Source of the DNA: Hirsutella rhossiliensis
Taxonomy: Eukaryota > Ascomycota > Sordariomycetes > Hypocreales > Ophiocordycipitaceae
Direction: 5' to 3'
Assembly: GCF_020360975.1 (NCBI RefSeq)
Contig: NW_025408669.1
Coordinates: 7,316,001-7,380,000 of the forward strand
DNA: 64,000 nt
Shown here: piece after piece, positions 23,362 to 34,255 of the stretch
Layout: every line of letters begins with the position of its first letter
Position numbering within the stretch: position 1 is the first letter of the stretch
The notes under the pieces: model-generated
The model's input: only the letters and a program-made list of their open reading frames with translations
The model's database searches: none
Told to the model about the DNA's origin: nothing
Program-made: the position numbers and the translations under genes

Positions 23362-24152
23362 CTATTTATCCATCTTGGAGTCGCCAAGCAGCTTGTCAAA
23401 GTTCTTGTCGCTGAAAGACAAGTCAGCCTTGTCCCAGTCCTTGGCCTGAAGAGCATCCCAAGCCGCCTTCGGGAGACTCTCCCAAGCGATCAGTGGCACA
23501 TCTCCGCTGGGCTTGTCTTTGGTAGTCGCTAGATGATGGTTGAGCGGCCACTCGTTCGTATACCCGATCAAGGCCCGGTCTCCATCCCACTTGACCTCGT
23601 CGCTGCCCTGGGCATACTTCTTGTAGCCTCCGTGCGCCGAAATGGAGATGCCAAGATACTTGGCCGACTCGCTTTTCTCCGAGAACCAGAGGACAACGTT
23701 TTCCCAGTCGTGACGGTGGCCTCCAACGGCACACACGCTCGGGACATCCTTTGGAAAGTACCATGTGTACATGATGGCGAACATGCCGTCCTTCTCGGCG
23801 CTGCGAGAGTAGACTTGGCCTGTGCTGCCATCGCACTCGTTGGTTTCGTCTCCATCACAGATGTCAAGGCCATCGCTAAGAAGTTGTCAGGCTAGTTCCA
23901 CTCGAAAGAAGGGGTGGCTTCAAGATAATACTTGGTATTGCCCTGAGCATCAACTGCTGGGAAAGGCACGCAGCCATGGATGATGTGCAGCCATGGCTTG
24001 AACCTTTTGTAGAGCTTGCCGGTAAGATCGTCAGGCACCGTTTCGGGGAATGGCTGGACTTTGTCATGAGCAAGCCGGGGCTTGATGGCAGACCCGGATG
24101 CAAGAGAAGCTGCCACAGCCAATCCGCAGGCGAATCGAGTCAAAGTAACCAT
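23362..24152 (-). CDS. NPP1/NLP-family secreted protein (necrosis- and ethylene-inducing-like)
   Basis: NLPs are secreted proteins; some members damage dicot plant membranes and others are non-toxic. The gene starts at ATG 24,152 with a hydrophobic signal peptide over about residues 1-22. There are two exons, 24,152-23,932 and 23,875-23,362. The 56-bp intron has a CTGAC branch site and a TTAG acceptor. The product is 244 aa, the usual family length. The family heptapeptide GHRHDWE is encoded at 23,721-23,701 and is intact. Extra cysteines occur near the exon 2 start. A TATA box lies about 135 bp upstream. The frame is complete with no missing core motif. Activity cannot be judged from sequence. 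Confidence 0.88.
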
Positions 24153-24285
24153 CTTGGCTGGTTGATAGCAGTTGAAACTATTTCAAAAAAAAGAGCGTGG
24201 TGATTGTTCGGTGGATTTGTGGCGATGGATGAAGATTTGAGGAATGTGCTGATGATCCGGGGAGAATGAGGGCGCTCCAGAGACA

Positions 24286-24293
24286 TTTTTATA
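24286..24293 (-). promoter_or_regulatory. TATA box of the NPP1-type gene
   Basis: TATAAAAA on the minus strand lies about 135 bp upstream of the ATG at 24,152, a normal spacing for an inducible fungal promoter. Confidence 0.5.
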
Positions 24294-25295
24294 CTCGAGT
24301 CTTGACCTCGGTCTCGTCAGAGGCTCGGCTCTGGCTACATTGAGATGAATCCTGACATTTTGCGGTCCTGTCATCAATCCCCTGACAAAGCTCCGCCGAT
24401 GTCCAATAGCTTCTTGGCAAAGTTGAAGATCCTTCCGATGATGGGCAGAAGAATCCTTTAGCGAGCTTGTTGTTCAGTAAGCCGGCCGTCGGCCTCTTCC
24501 TGTCTCGTTTGAAACGACACCACGGCCCCCAATCTATAAGGGGGGTTTGCAGGCTCATGTACGACCAATGTGCTCTCATTATATCTCAAGATGGCCCCAC
24601 GATCCGGTTCCTTCGAACCTTTCCCGGTCATATGACATCAGGGGCGGCTTTGAACTTGTGGAGCTCGACTTCGCCCCCGCCATCTGTGCAGCGACACATG
24701 GTTCACCCTCTCCGGGGAGGGACGTCGATACATGTCAAGGCCTCTAATCCATCCAAGCAATCTCCGAGGCCATGGCATTAATGCAACCACACCTCTTTTC
24801 CCTCCTTGTTGGTGTTTCAAAGGATTGGCCAATTTGGCTGCGAGGCTCGGACGAAATCAAGACTCACGCCTTCTCCGAACCAGAGGCGGTTCGCCTTGAG
24901 CTATCTAGTTGCGTCATCGGCGAGAGACTGAACAGGACAATCGCGGTCGAAGCCTACACGCATATTCAGGTAACTTAATGCAGTGTTTCAATGACATGGA
25001 TGTCTTGCTTAAGAGACGACATTGACTTGATAAGAACTTTCTAAAAGCCTTGATGACTACATATTTAAAAGGGGATGATGGGATCTCGCGCAGGCTTGTC
25101 TAGTTATATATCTGTAAAGATACTCGCCCTAGAAATGGCAACGTTGAAGATCTCGCTGATGCCAACGTTCTTCACGGTGCATGTATCAAAGTGGCTAACG
25201 AGCGCAGGGCGCTTCCAGATCATTTCGCATTGAGCAGCGGCACTATTCAGATCAAATTCGCTTCATTGTACAAATGAAATGGTGCAACACCGTGG
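24294..25295. other. Intergenic region
   Basis: Short frames only, none with recognisable protein features. It holds the upstream region of the NPP1-type gene and the 3' flank of the LOV gene. Confidence 0.4.
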
Positions 25296-27901
25296 CTACT
25301 CCTCTTCAATTCTGACCGTAAACGCCGAACCCCGGCTCCGTGTGGAAGCCGTCTCTCCATCATCGTGATCCCTTGTTGTGCCACGGTCTGGCGAGGTTTC
25401 TTGTATTGCCGGGGGCACGTAGATCTGGTGCTCTCGCTTTCTTCTCGTGTGGGTCAAATTGTCAGGGGGCAATGGCCACGCAGGCAGTGGTGTCTCTGAT
25501 CGCACCTCTGCACGTTTGAGGGAACCACCCTTGCTATTCTCTCGCGGCTGCTGCCCAGTGTCGAAGACGGATGGCGAAGTTTCATTGCTTGGCGCGCTCG
25601 CTAGGGAGGCGCGTGATAGAGCGGCAGGATTAAAGAAGCGCGCTGGAACGCTGGTGCTCCTGAGACCAGGTTTGGGCGCCCGCGTCGCGGTGGCAGAGTG
25701 TTGGTGATGTATCGACTTGGTTGCCGATGCATCCTGATCCTTGGAGGGCGCGCTGGTGGGAGCAGAACCGAGTGTCTCGGACGACCTCCGCGTGCGAACT
25801 CGAAGCCTTCCTTCCGGGATGTGTTCGTTGTTGCAAGCGTCGCTCGCCTCTTCAGGAGCGGCCGACTTTTCGGATAATGCGGTCTCAGGACGGCGGTGAT
25901 CCGGAAAAGCGGCGTTACTGTGTCTTCCGGTGAGATGGTTGGGCTCGGGCTCATCGTTGACAATGACGATCATCCACACGCCGACCTTGCCGTTGGAACC
26001 CACGAGCGGTGTGCAGTGAAGCCAGCGCGACCGCCCCGCCGGTTCCGGCTCCGCGAGAGTGTCGGAGTCGTCGTCGATATCCAAATGTGCCTCCAAGGGG
26101 TGGTTATACTGCATCTTCTTTCTTGGAGGCCGGCTCCCATATGTAGCAACCTTGTGACTGACGCTGAGCCACTTCACCTTAGCTGTGACACCCTGCCCTT
26201 CAGCCAAGGCGTGGACAAACTGGTCGCGCATGCGCGCCGAGCCGCCGATTCGGTCGAGCAACGGTGACTGCAAGATGCCCGGCATGCGCATGGATGGGCT
26301 GGTGAAGAGAATGCGTAATGAAGGGTATGGCCGCACGAGCAGGTAGTTTTCGTACACGCCGGTGAGACGGCCGTTGTGTTGGGCCGCGAGAGACGCCGCC
26401 GTTGCCAACAAGCCATGGGAGTGGGTTTCCTCAGTTGGTGAGTCCGGGTCCCTCAATACGACTCGATGCTTGGCTCCATTGACAGCGTGATGTGAGCCAT
26501 CACCTGTATGATCGGTGCTGGATTTTGTAGACCCTCTCCTCTCGTGGTGACGGGGCCCTGATTCAGTTTGCATCGGTGGCCGATGCATGTCGCCTCCACG
26601 GTCTCGCACCGTCTCGATCTCGCGAGGTCCCAGTATCTCGGCGAGCTGGGTGAACTCGTCTCTGGAATGGGCTTGAGGCTGTTGACTCGCATGTGGCTCT
26701 CCTTGCGCGTCCGTGTCTACAAGTTGCTTGAGCGCGCCAAGACCATAATAGTCCTTTGCCAAACCCGACACATCGACCTGAGCACCTATGAAATACCTGA
26801 TGGTACCTCTACTGTCGTATAAGGGTGCAAGCTGCAAGTTCCAGTCAGCCAGTGAACATTGTCTCTGCACGAGATGCTTTTCCCTCACCATTACAAGGTT
26901 CATGAAAGGAGACCCGTCACGCCGATAATTGAGAAACGTTTCGTAGTGTTCCACGCCGTCTGCCAGTTTCTGCCGAATACGACTCACGCTGAACGGATTC
27001 GTATGTGGCCCCTGGAGGAAGCGGCAGTTCCGTCCGATAACATAGTCTACTCCGTACTGCGTAGTCCTATTAAACTCCTCGGACATGAAGACGATGGGAT
27101 TGTCGGGCCGTGAGGGGTCCGTGAGGCAAAACACCTCGGCCAGACCTTCCGATGCGTGGGCCGACGTGCCTCTGATCCTGTGCCTGATGGACACGGTGAC
27201 GGTTTGAATCCAGACGTGCGTGATGTACATGGGGAGGTCCTCCCGCGCGAGAACTTCAAAGGCCATATCGGCCTTTGCTTGCAGCTCCAGGTTGGCGGTG
27301 GGCTGCGCCTGGAAGTATTCGTGAGTGAAGTCAAAATGAGTCAGGGGCTCGAGCTTCCGCAGCACGGCGTTGCTGTACTCGATGGCCCGCAGTGCCTTGA
27401 GCGCCTCCAGGTAGTATGTCAGCAGGGGAACGGATCCCGGCCGATGCTGGTACAGAAAGTTGGAGAAGCGGTGCAGATATGCAGGGTCGTCGAAGATGGC
27501 CTGCAAGTGACGACTTGAGAAGAGCAGTTCGGAGCGCTGTTCCAGCTCATGCTTGCCCTTGATGACGCCATTGTTCTCTGCTGGCATCACCAGGTCAAAG
27601 CTGCCCGGGTCCAAATCATCGCTGTCCACGGGGTCGAGTCCGTCAGGCTCGCCGTGGGCCACCTGCAAGGGCGGGAGGTCTGCTTCGCCATTCTGAGATG
27701 CATTGTCGAACGATGCGTACGTTGGCTGGGGCGGGAGCGGCTTCACAGAGAAGTCTAGGTCTTCAAGGCTCAGGTCACTATGGCTGCAGATGGACAGCGG
27801 TGAGTATTGCGTTGTGTGAGCATCGGCAAGCAAGAGAAGGGGGCGAACCTCGAGACGGGAGACAGAGGATGGACGAGCGCGGGTGCGCCCGCTCGATCCA
27901 T
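25296..27901 (-). CDS. RGS-LOV-like blue-light photoreceptor protein
   Basis: A flavin-binding light sensor. The LOV domain covers about residues 232-350 and contains GRNCRFLQG. The Cys (about residue 271) is the one that forms the photoadduct with FMN/FAD. Before it (about 105-225) lies a helical region resembling an RGS domain, as in fungal RGS-LOV proteins. After it is a PAS-like segment (about 480-620) and a long disordered C-terminus. The long frame has no usable ATG at its 5' end. I infer a short first exon, 27,901-27,849 (ATG at 27,901), a 65-bp intron with acceptor CTGCAG, and exon 2 at 27,783-25,296, giving 846 aa. The GTTCGC donor is weak, so the start is less certain than the rest. 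Confidence 0.82.
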
Positions 27902-28103
27902 GCCAGACAATGCACTCGACAGGACTATCGTTGATCTCGAAGAAGCGATAAAGGACTGAAACAAGGCGAAAACAAGGAAAACTGCCTCAGGGGGGTCGCG
28001 TGGAACGACAACCTAGAATTCGAACGCTTCTTACACGCCTGCTCGTCACTTGTCAAAACGCTGTATCCATGTGCCCGGCCCCTGAGATCATGCCCTTAAG
28101 CTC

Positions 28104-28111
28104 TTTATATA
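28104..28111 (-). promoter_or_regulatory. TATA-like box of the LOV gene
   Basis: TATATAAA on the minus strand is about 200 bp upstream of the inferred ATG at 27,901. Confidence 0.4.
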
Positions 28112-31100
28112 AGACATGACACGCCTTGCTTTTTCTCAGCCCCTTGGAGACGTAACGTCCTTTGTCCTCGGTCGAAAGAGGAATTGCCGCGAGGCTCAAG
28201 CGACCTGTCATTCTGTCTCCCAGAGCAGGCGATATCAAATGGGGTCTCGAGTTGGAATAGCCTCTCTACAAAGAAAAACCCACAACGCCACGTCCGATGC
28301 AGTGGTTTGCCTAGGGGCTTCAACACCACCACACTGGCAGCCCGCACGGGCACTGGAATCACGATCGTAAAGAGCACCGCAGGGTAACTGAGATCGGGAA
28401 TCTTGGCCTATAATCTGACGGAAGCGGAAGCTACCTGACACCATGCTTCCTTTTGCCAGAAATTTCCTGTCAGTCACCCTACATGTACGGAGTACTCCAT
28501 GCTGCCTCCGCATCGGAACATTCAATGATATCCCCGGCGGCGAATATGTCTTATTATACAGCGCCACGTTCTGCAGCTCATGATCCCGTGCTTCTGTCTG
28601 ATTGACCTTGATTCTGCGTGAAGTGAATGCTATCTTTGATGGTGAAGGCACCCCTCTTGCCGGTGGACGAGGTTTGGGGTCCCGGGAACCCTGAACGTCA
28701 GAAACTAACAAGTCCCGCATAGAGCAGGGTCACGGACGATGTCAAGGAACCAACCACAGCCGTTACATGCGTGGACATTGCTTGTTGGACAAGAGGCACC
28801 ACCACTACGTCAGCAGAACCGGGGTCGTCTTGCGAGGGTCTTGCCCTTTGCCGACACGACCGGGAAATTGGGCCGAGCTAACAGGACGTTTGCGGGCCCG
28901 CTAAGGAGAGCTGCGGAGGCCCTTCGTTCAGCCCGCTCGCTTCGGGATGTCATCGTGCCACATGTATGGGGACAGGCCCGGTCCTGTCTTGCTTCACTGC
29001 AGATCAACGGTGCGGGCGGCCTAACGGTCTGTCTCCTCGTTGCCCCGTTGCCTCGTTGCCCACCTGCCGGGATTTTCTCTGGCCAAAGCGGTCATCTTCA
29101 CATTACAGAACTCGAACGGCATAACGGATTAATCCATGAATATCATCCCAAGATAGTAACCACGTGTACTGCCAACGCTCTATCGCATCTAGTCGTCAAG
29201 ACGGGCCATTCGTAATATGTCGTGGTCTCAGAGCCTGGGAAATGGTATTGCGGCAGAAGCTTAAACCTCGACGAAAGGCAGGTCGCCGGCTGTGACCCCG
29301 TGCTCGCTGATTAGAGTTGATCTTCCGCTCGTCCTTCAAAAGTCCGGCGCTAGCAATGCGCCTGATCACCGAGTGGCTTGGCTCGACCTCGACGCAGGCC
29401 GATGCGTAGCCGTGTTTCAATGGAACTGGTTCCGTCAATCTCCGTGCCTCCAACCCCCATCCTAGAAGAGCCAAGGGAACGTTGATAAAGGCTGTGTGTG
29501 CCAGGGGTTCCCCCCGACTTTGCCCTATGAGAATGAGAAGCGTCGTCCTGTTCCCTCTGAAATCATTGTCGATGCCATGGCCCAGGCCCAGCATTATTAG
29601 TGTGAGAAAGGTCTTATGCATACCCCGTACGCCCATGAGAGTTCCTTTTTAACGCCCAGTCCTGGATGACGGGCGCCCAGTCGCAAGGTTTGCGTGCCTG
29701 CCCGTCAGTGCACTTCCTACTGCCTGGCCATCGCCACGTATCTTCCATGTACGCGCCATACTTCATGATGTGCTCTTTCTGACAATTTTAAGCGAGCGTC
29801 ATGGCCCGCGCCAAACACCAGCCGAGTAATCCGTCGCAATCCTGACATGGAGCGGATTTCCCCTGGCCAAGTGGGTGTACGGAGTTGTTCGCCGAGGGTC
29901 TAATAAAGCCATCTCGACCCCTGCCACCTCAGCTGGGTTCACATGGATGAGCCGCAGTTGCTTGTCTCTTCTCCCCTCCTTGTCTTAGCTGCATGGAACA
30001 ACAAGATCGCCTAGCGTCTTCAGGTTCTTTGAGATCGAACGTCATGCCATCGCTGATACGAGCTCTGCAATGCGTCGCGTGGCCACACTGCACAGCGTGC
30101 ATACGCTTGCTGATCCGGCAGTCTACAACCACCTGCTCGACATTAATGCTGGGAGAGCTCAACGTTGAACCATCAGCAAAATCTCATCTTCAATATCCGC
30201 CTCGATTGGCCCTTTGTAAGGGGCGACATCAAGTGCCGACCTCACACATACCTACAGTGATTTAGCGGCACCCACACACTTGAATACCCTACCCGGCATG
30301 GGGCTATAGTGTACGTTGAAGGAGCGTCATGTCACCAGACCAGTTTTGGCGTTCAGCTTTTTGTGGTCGCCAAGACCAGGTGAAACACCGTCCTGGAAGA
30401 ATAGTTACTCACTTGCGTGTAACTCACCAGCCACGGAAACGGATGGACCGAGGCCGACATCAGGTCGAGACAGAGCCATCAAGCGGAAGCGGCCGCAGAT
30501 TATGTAGGACGGTAAGCATCCCCATGTCTTTGGAATGAACTCGGGGCCATTACCCTCGAGTCCAACGAGCCACGGCTATTGGACCCCAGCCGCCGAATTC
30601 TCGATTCTCCCGCGCCGCTAGCCCGCGTTTCATCCAAACAACATGGAGCCCCTGACCGGTGACCGTTGAGCTTTGGGGGTGGGCAGCTTCAACCAGCTCC
30701 CCCCAACTGATGACGTTGCCGCTACGAACTACCAGAAGTGATGTAATTTCAATGTTTAGCCGCTTCACTTGCCGTAGACGTTGCTATGAGCGGCAGCCAC
30801 GTAAAATGCCATTGGGCTCGGGCCGCGGACACATGACTGGATGAATGAGACGCTGTGACTTGCTTGACTCGCTCGGGGGGGAGGTCGCAGCCGGAGGATT
30901 ATTCTCCTTTCGCTGGCCAAGAAGCAGACATCCCTGCTGAAACCCCAGATTTCTTCTGTTGCCAGACAGCCCTGCTGTTTTCTGGCGTTTCGAGAGTCGG
31001 CGGCCCCTCGAAACGGGTCTTGCGACAGCCAGACTATGTCTATTTTCGAGCCCATACCACCCCAATTGCTCGACACTAGTCGGGCGAGGATCGAGACAAG

Positions 31101-31469
31101 TCAGACAACCCCTGGAGGGAGACGCTAGAAAAGCCAAGGAACCCACACTCTGCTCTTCAACACTCAAAATCGATGGGAGGCCCCTTAGCGCCGCCGGGCG
31201 ACGTCTCGCCTTAGGGTTATCGTCCCGCGAGCTGGTCTCTTTTCTGATCTGTTCTCTCTCTAGTCTTTTTCTTGTCAACTCTTCCGTTCGACAGTTTGGG
31301 AACGCCAGTTGGTCTATTGTCGCCGTGAAATGTCATCACACTGCTAGCGCTGGTCGCCCTGATGCGACTGTTCTTGTCTTTGGTTGAATACGCCTGCGGG
31401 CCATACTGATCGATTCTCTCTACTTTGTTCCTTTCAATTCACGCTCGGCCGACTGAGAAGATAGTCACG
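28112..31469. other. Long intergenic region
   Basis: About 3.3 kb with only short, low-credibility frames on both strands (for example 28,739-29,215 plus and 29,196-29,636 minus). None shows domains, splice continuity or family resemblance. It serves as the upstream region of both the LOV gene and the gene at 31,470. Confidence 0.5.
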
Positions 31470-32210
31470 ATGGGTTTTCAGTCAGTTCATCTGGATCCCA
31501 CTGTGCCAAATCCCGGCCCGCCTCAACTTCCACTAACACAATCAGCAGCGACCCGACAACCCCCGTCGATGGACGGATAGGTGACCGGGAAATATCCGAA
31601 GCTGAAAAGTCGAAGCAGGCTCGCGAGGTTGGAGACGCGCTCGAGGTTCGACAACCAGGCGACGGCAACACGAACGAGCTCAGGCCGCGATCCATCCTTA
31701 CGCTGAGCCACGGCATCGTAAACGAATTCACGACGTTTTTGCCCTATCTCACCACTTCGACGGCAGATCCAGCAAGACCACCATCGGCAGGTCCCCCCCT
31801 TCCGATGGCCAGGACCAGCCGGGGGTCTGACGATCTCCTCCTCCAATCGACTGCAGCAATTACGACTCCTGATTTGCTGGCTCAGCCGACGAGTTTGTCG
31901 GCCGAATCCTCATCCGTCGCAAATGCGACAGCATCCCGGGAGAATGGGGGCATGCCCACCCCAAAAGCAGATCAACAAAGCGCCATGGGTGCCCTTTCCC
32001 AGAACAACATCAACCGCGGCGTGGCCGTCGGCATCGCCGCCGGTATCTTTAGTAAGTTGCCGACGTTCCACAAGCGGGTGTTCGCCTGTAGCCGGCGCAT
32101 TCATTGACACTCCGACAGGCGGGTTTGCCGTGATCATGTTGGCGGGAGTTTTGTTGTACAGATACCGCCAGCGGAAGAAGTCTGCACTTGAATTGAAGTC
32201 ATATCAATGA
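31470..32210 (+). CDS. Small single-pass membrane protein, Ser/Thr-rich, unknown function
   Basis: Three exons are inferred: 31,470-31,480 (an 11-nt first exon with the ATG), 31,546-32,051 and 32,119-32,210, giving 202 aa. Intron 1 has CTAAC and ATCAG at its 3' end; intron 2 has GTAAGT and GACAG. The middle is hydrophilic, Ser/Thr/Pro-rich and lacks cysteines. The end forms one membrane helix created by joining exons 2 and 3 (GVAVGIAAGIFS|GFAVIMLAGVLLY), followed by a basic tail (RYRQRKKSALELKSYQ). There is no signal peptide. This layout suggests an O-glycosylated surface protein with a short cytoplasmic tail, but no family was recognised. The helix across the splice junction supports the second intron strongly; the microexon is less sure. 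Confidence 0.6.
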
Positions 32211-34255
32211 CAACTTCGCTCGGCTGCGCTGTCCCCTTCGGATCCAACTCCTCCATACTTGCCGGCTCATCTACGCATGATCCGCCGCGAAAGAAAAAAG
32301 CGAACTCTCCGAGGAGATCGACCATGCATACCTGCTCTCTTGGCAGCTTTCTTGGGTTTTGGCATTGAAGGCTGCGTTGGTGTCTGAAAATCACCGAAGA
32401 GTACGGTCCTACACGCCCCTTTCGCAATCTCCTGGAACTTCCACGAGCGGCAATCTGCAAGGGAGCCCAGCCGGTGGTGATAAAGGTCGCGGCAGGGAAG
32501 CAGTGTGCGAGCCGCCCACTGGAACAGAGCATCCGTGGAACCTCGAGGCAATCCAACTGTACATCACAAGGCTGCCCAAGGCAGCACGTGCATAGCTATA
32601 GCTACATAGCTGCTAGACAGTTCACGACGATACGGACTATAAATCAATGCATCAATTATGAAGCCGGCAACGAGATGAGCAGAGTTTGATTCGGTAATGT
32701 CGGCATCGCAAGCCACGCGACCTTTGGAAACTGTCAACCATAGCAAATACCACTTGACCACCAGCAAAATAGGGGCACCCCCGATGGAGGTATTATTGGT
32801 ATAGTTTATAAGTCTTCGTCCTGCTGACAGAAACCAATCAGACTTGACACTCATATTTTGGCCTCGAGAAGGATTGGGCGAAGCTTAGGACCAGCATAGA
32901 GGTGGCCAGTTATGGAAGCAGCAGTGAAATATGTTGCATTGCCGAATACTCGAGCAATATACAAGAACTTCAATGTCCGTTGCTGACCTCTCGCGAATTT
33001 GGAACCGTCTTGGCACACCTCAAGCTCAGGCGGCATAAGGCTTTGATCAGCCTGCGACTGTTCTCATCGCGCGACAGACGACATAAGACTCTAGCAACAC
33101 ACGGCATTTCTTGATTGGTACGAAAGCGCCACGTTCCACTAGAGACTTTTTCAGATATCGTCCTACCGGTTGCAGGATGCGACACTTCTCATTGATGCGA
33201 GAGAATCCTCCGAGAGTGATATCGTTACTTGTGAGCACGACGCTTACACCGCGACATCGAGAAAGCTACTGTCAAGCTGGTAAAATACCGCTACACCATG
33301 CAAAATGAGGGCACCCCCGATAGAGGTGTTACTAACGCGTATTATAGGCCCTTTCTTGTCCTGACAGCTACATATACTGACTCACTCGAAGCTGTTAAAG
33401 CGGGACCACAGGGCCTGGTGCGTGGAGAGTCTTTGAAACAGTGCACTGACTGGTGCAATTCCATCCGCATCAGTGCTTGGACTGTACCTGCACTTGCAAC
33501 CAGGACTGCCGTTGGCGGAACTACAAGATATACTCCCTGGCGGCCAACTGAATCAGATGCATGGCAGTGAAGCTGTTGTTGTTGACGTGAGCCTATCAGA
33601 GGATGAAGCAAGGATGACTGGACATTCCCCAATGCGGCTTCGTTTCGTTGAAGCCGCAAACATCCCTCATGACGCAGAGTTAAAGAGTCGATTTTTGCAG
33701 ACGTCTATTTGTTGCGCGAGGTGCTTAATGTTGACGGCGACTTGAATTTGGAGCTTGCGGGCCATCAACACGACTCCGTCCAGACGGTGCTTGACAAGAC
33801 TGATGTATCAGGTTTGTAGGGGTTGTATTGGGGCCAGATGAGGCAAGAAAAGACTTCATATTCTACGCGTTTCTAAGCCTGGGTGGTGTATGTGGATGAT
33901 CAACAGCATCATTGATGGGCCATGGCAACGAAGATGCTGCCAAGCAACTTGCTCCGTAGAAACAGAGAGCTTATGTGCTGACTAAGGAGACCAGTTGCCG
34001 AAAGCGCTCCGATGACTGATAATTGGCCGAATTGAATCAGCGCGGCCGCAATCGGGGCACGTCGGGCTTGGCCCTATAATAAGCCTAGAATTCTTCAACC
34101 CATCACCAGCAACCAACAACAGAGCGGTGAATCCACAGCGGCGAGAATCATTGGCAGTGAAGGACTGAAATCGAGGGAAAATCAGAGGAAAGAAGAGAAG
34201 TGTGCTCCTGTCGACGTCCTTGATCGGACTCAACGGAGTCGAACCTCGCCTCTGG
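32211..34255. other. Intergenic region with a diverged direct repeat
   Basis: No credible gene. It contains two related ~75-bp segments near 32,745-32,830 and 33,280-33,365. The 3' part is the upstream region of the MFS gene. Confidence 0.4.
32745..33365 (+). repeat. Diverged direct repeat pair (GGGCACCCCCGAT core)
   Basis: Segments at about 32,745-32,830 and 33,280-33,365 share AAATACC, CACCA, GCAAAAT, GGGCACCCCCGAT and GAGGTRTTA in the same order. The GC-rich core resembles fungal transposon terminal repeats, but the copies are direct, not inverted, and no element was found between them. Confidence 0.5.

Noticed and set aside
28739..29215. 158-codon plus-strand frame
   Set aside because: No domain, splice support or family resemblance; overlapping frames exist on the other strand.
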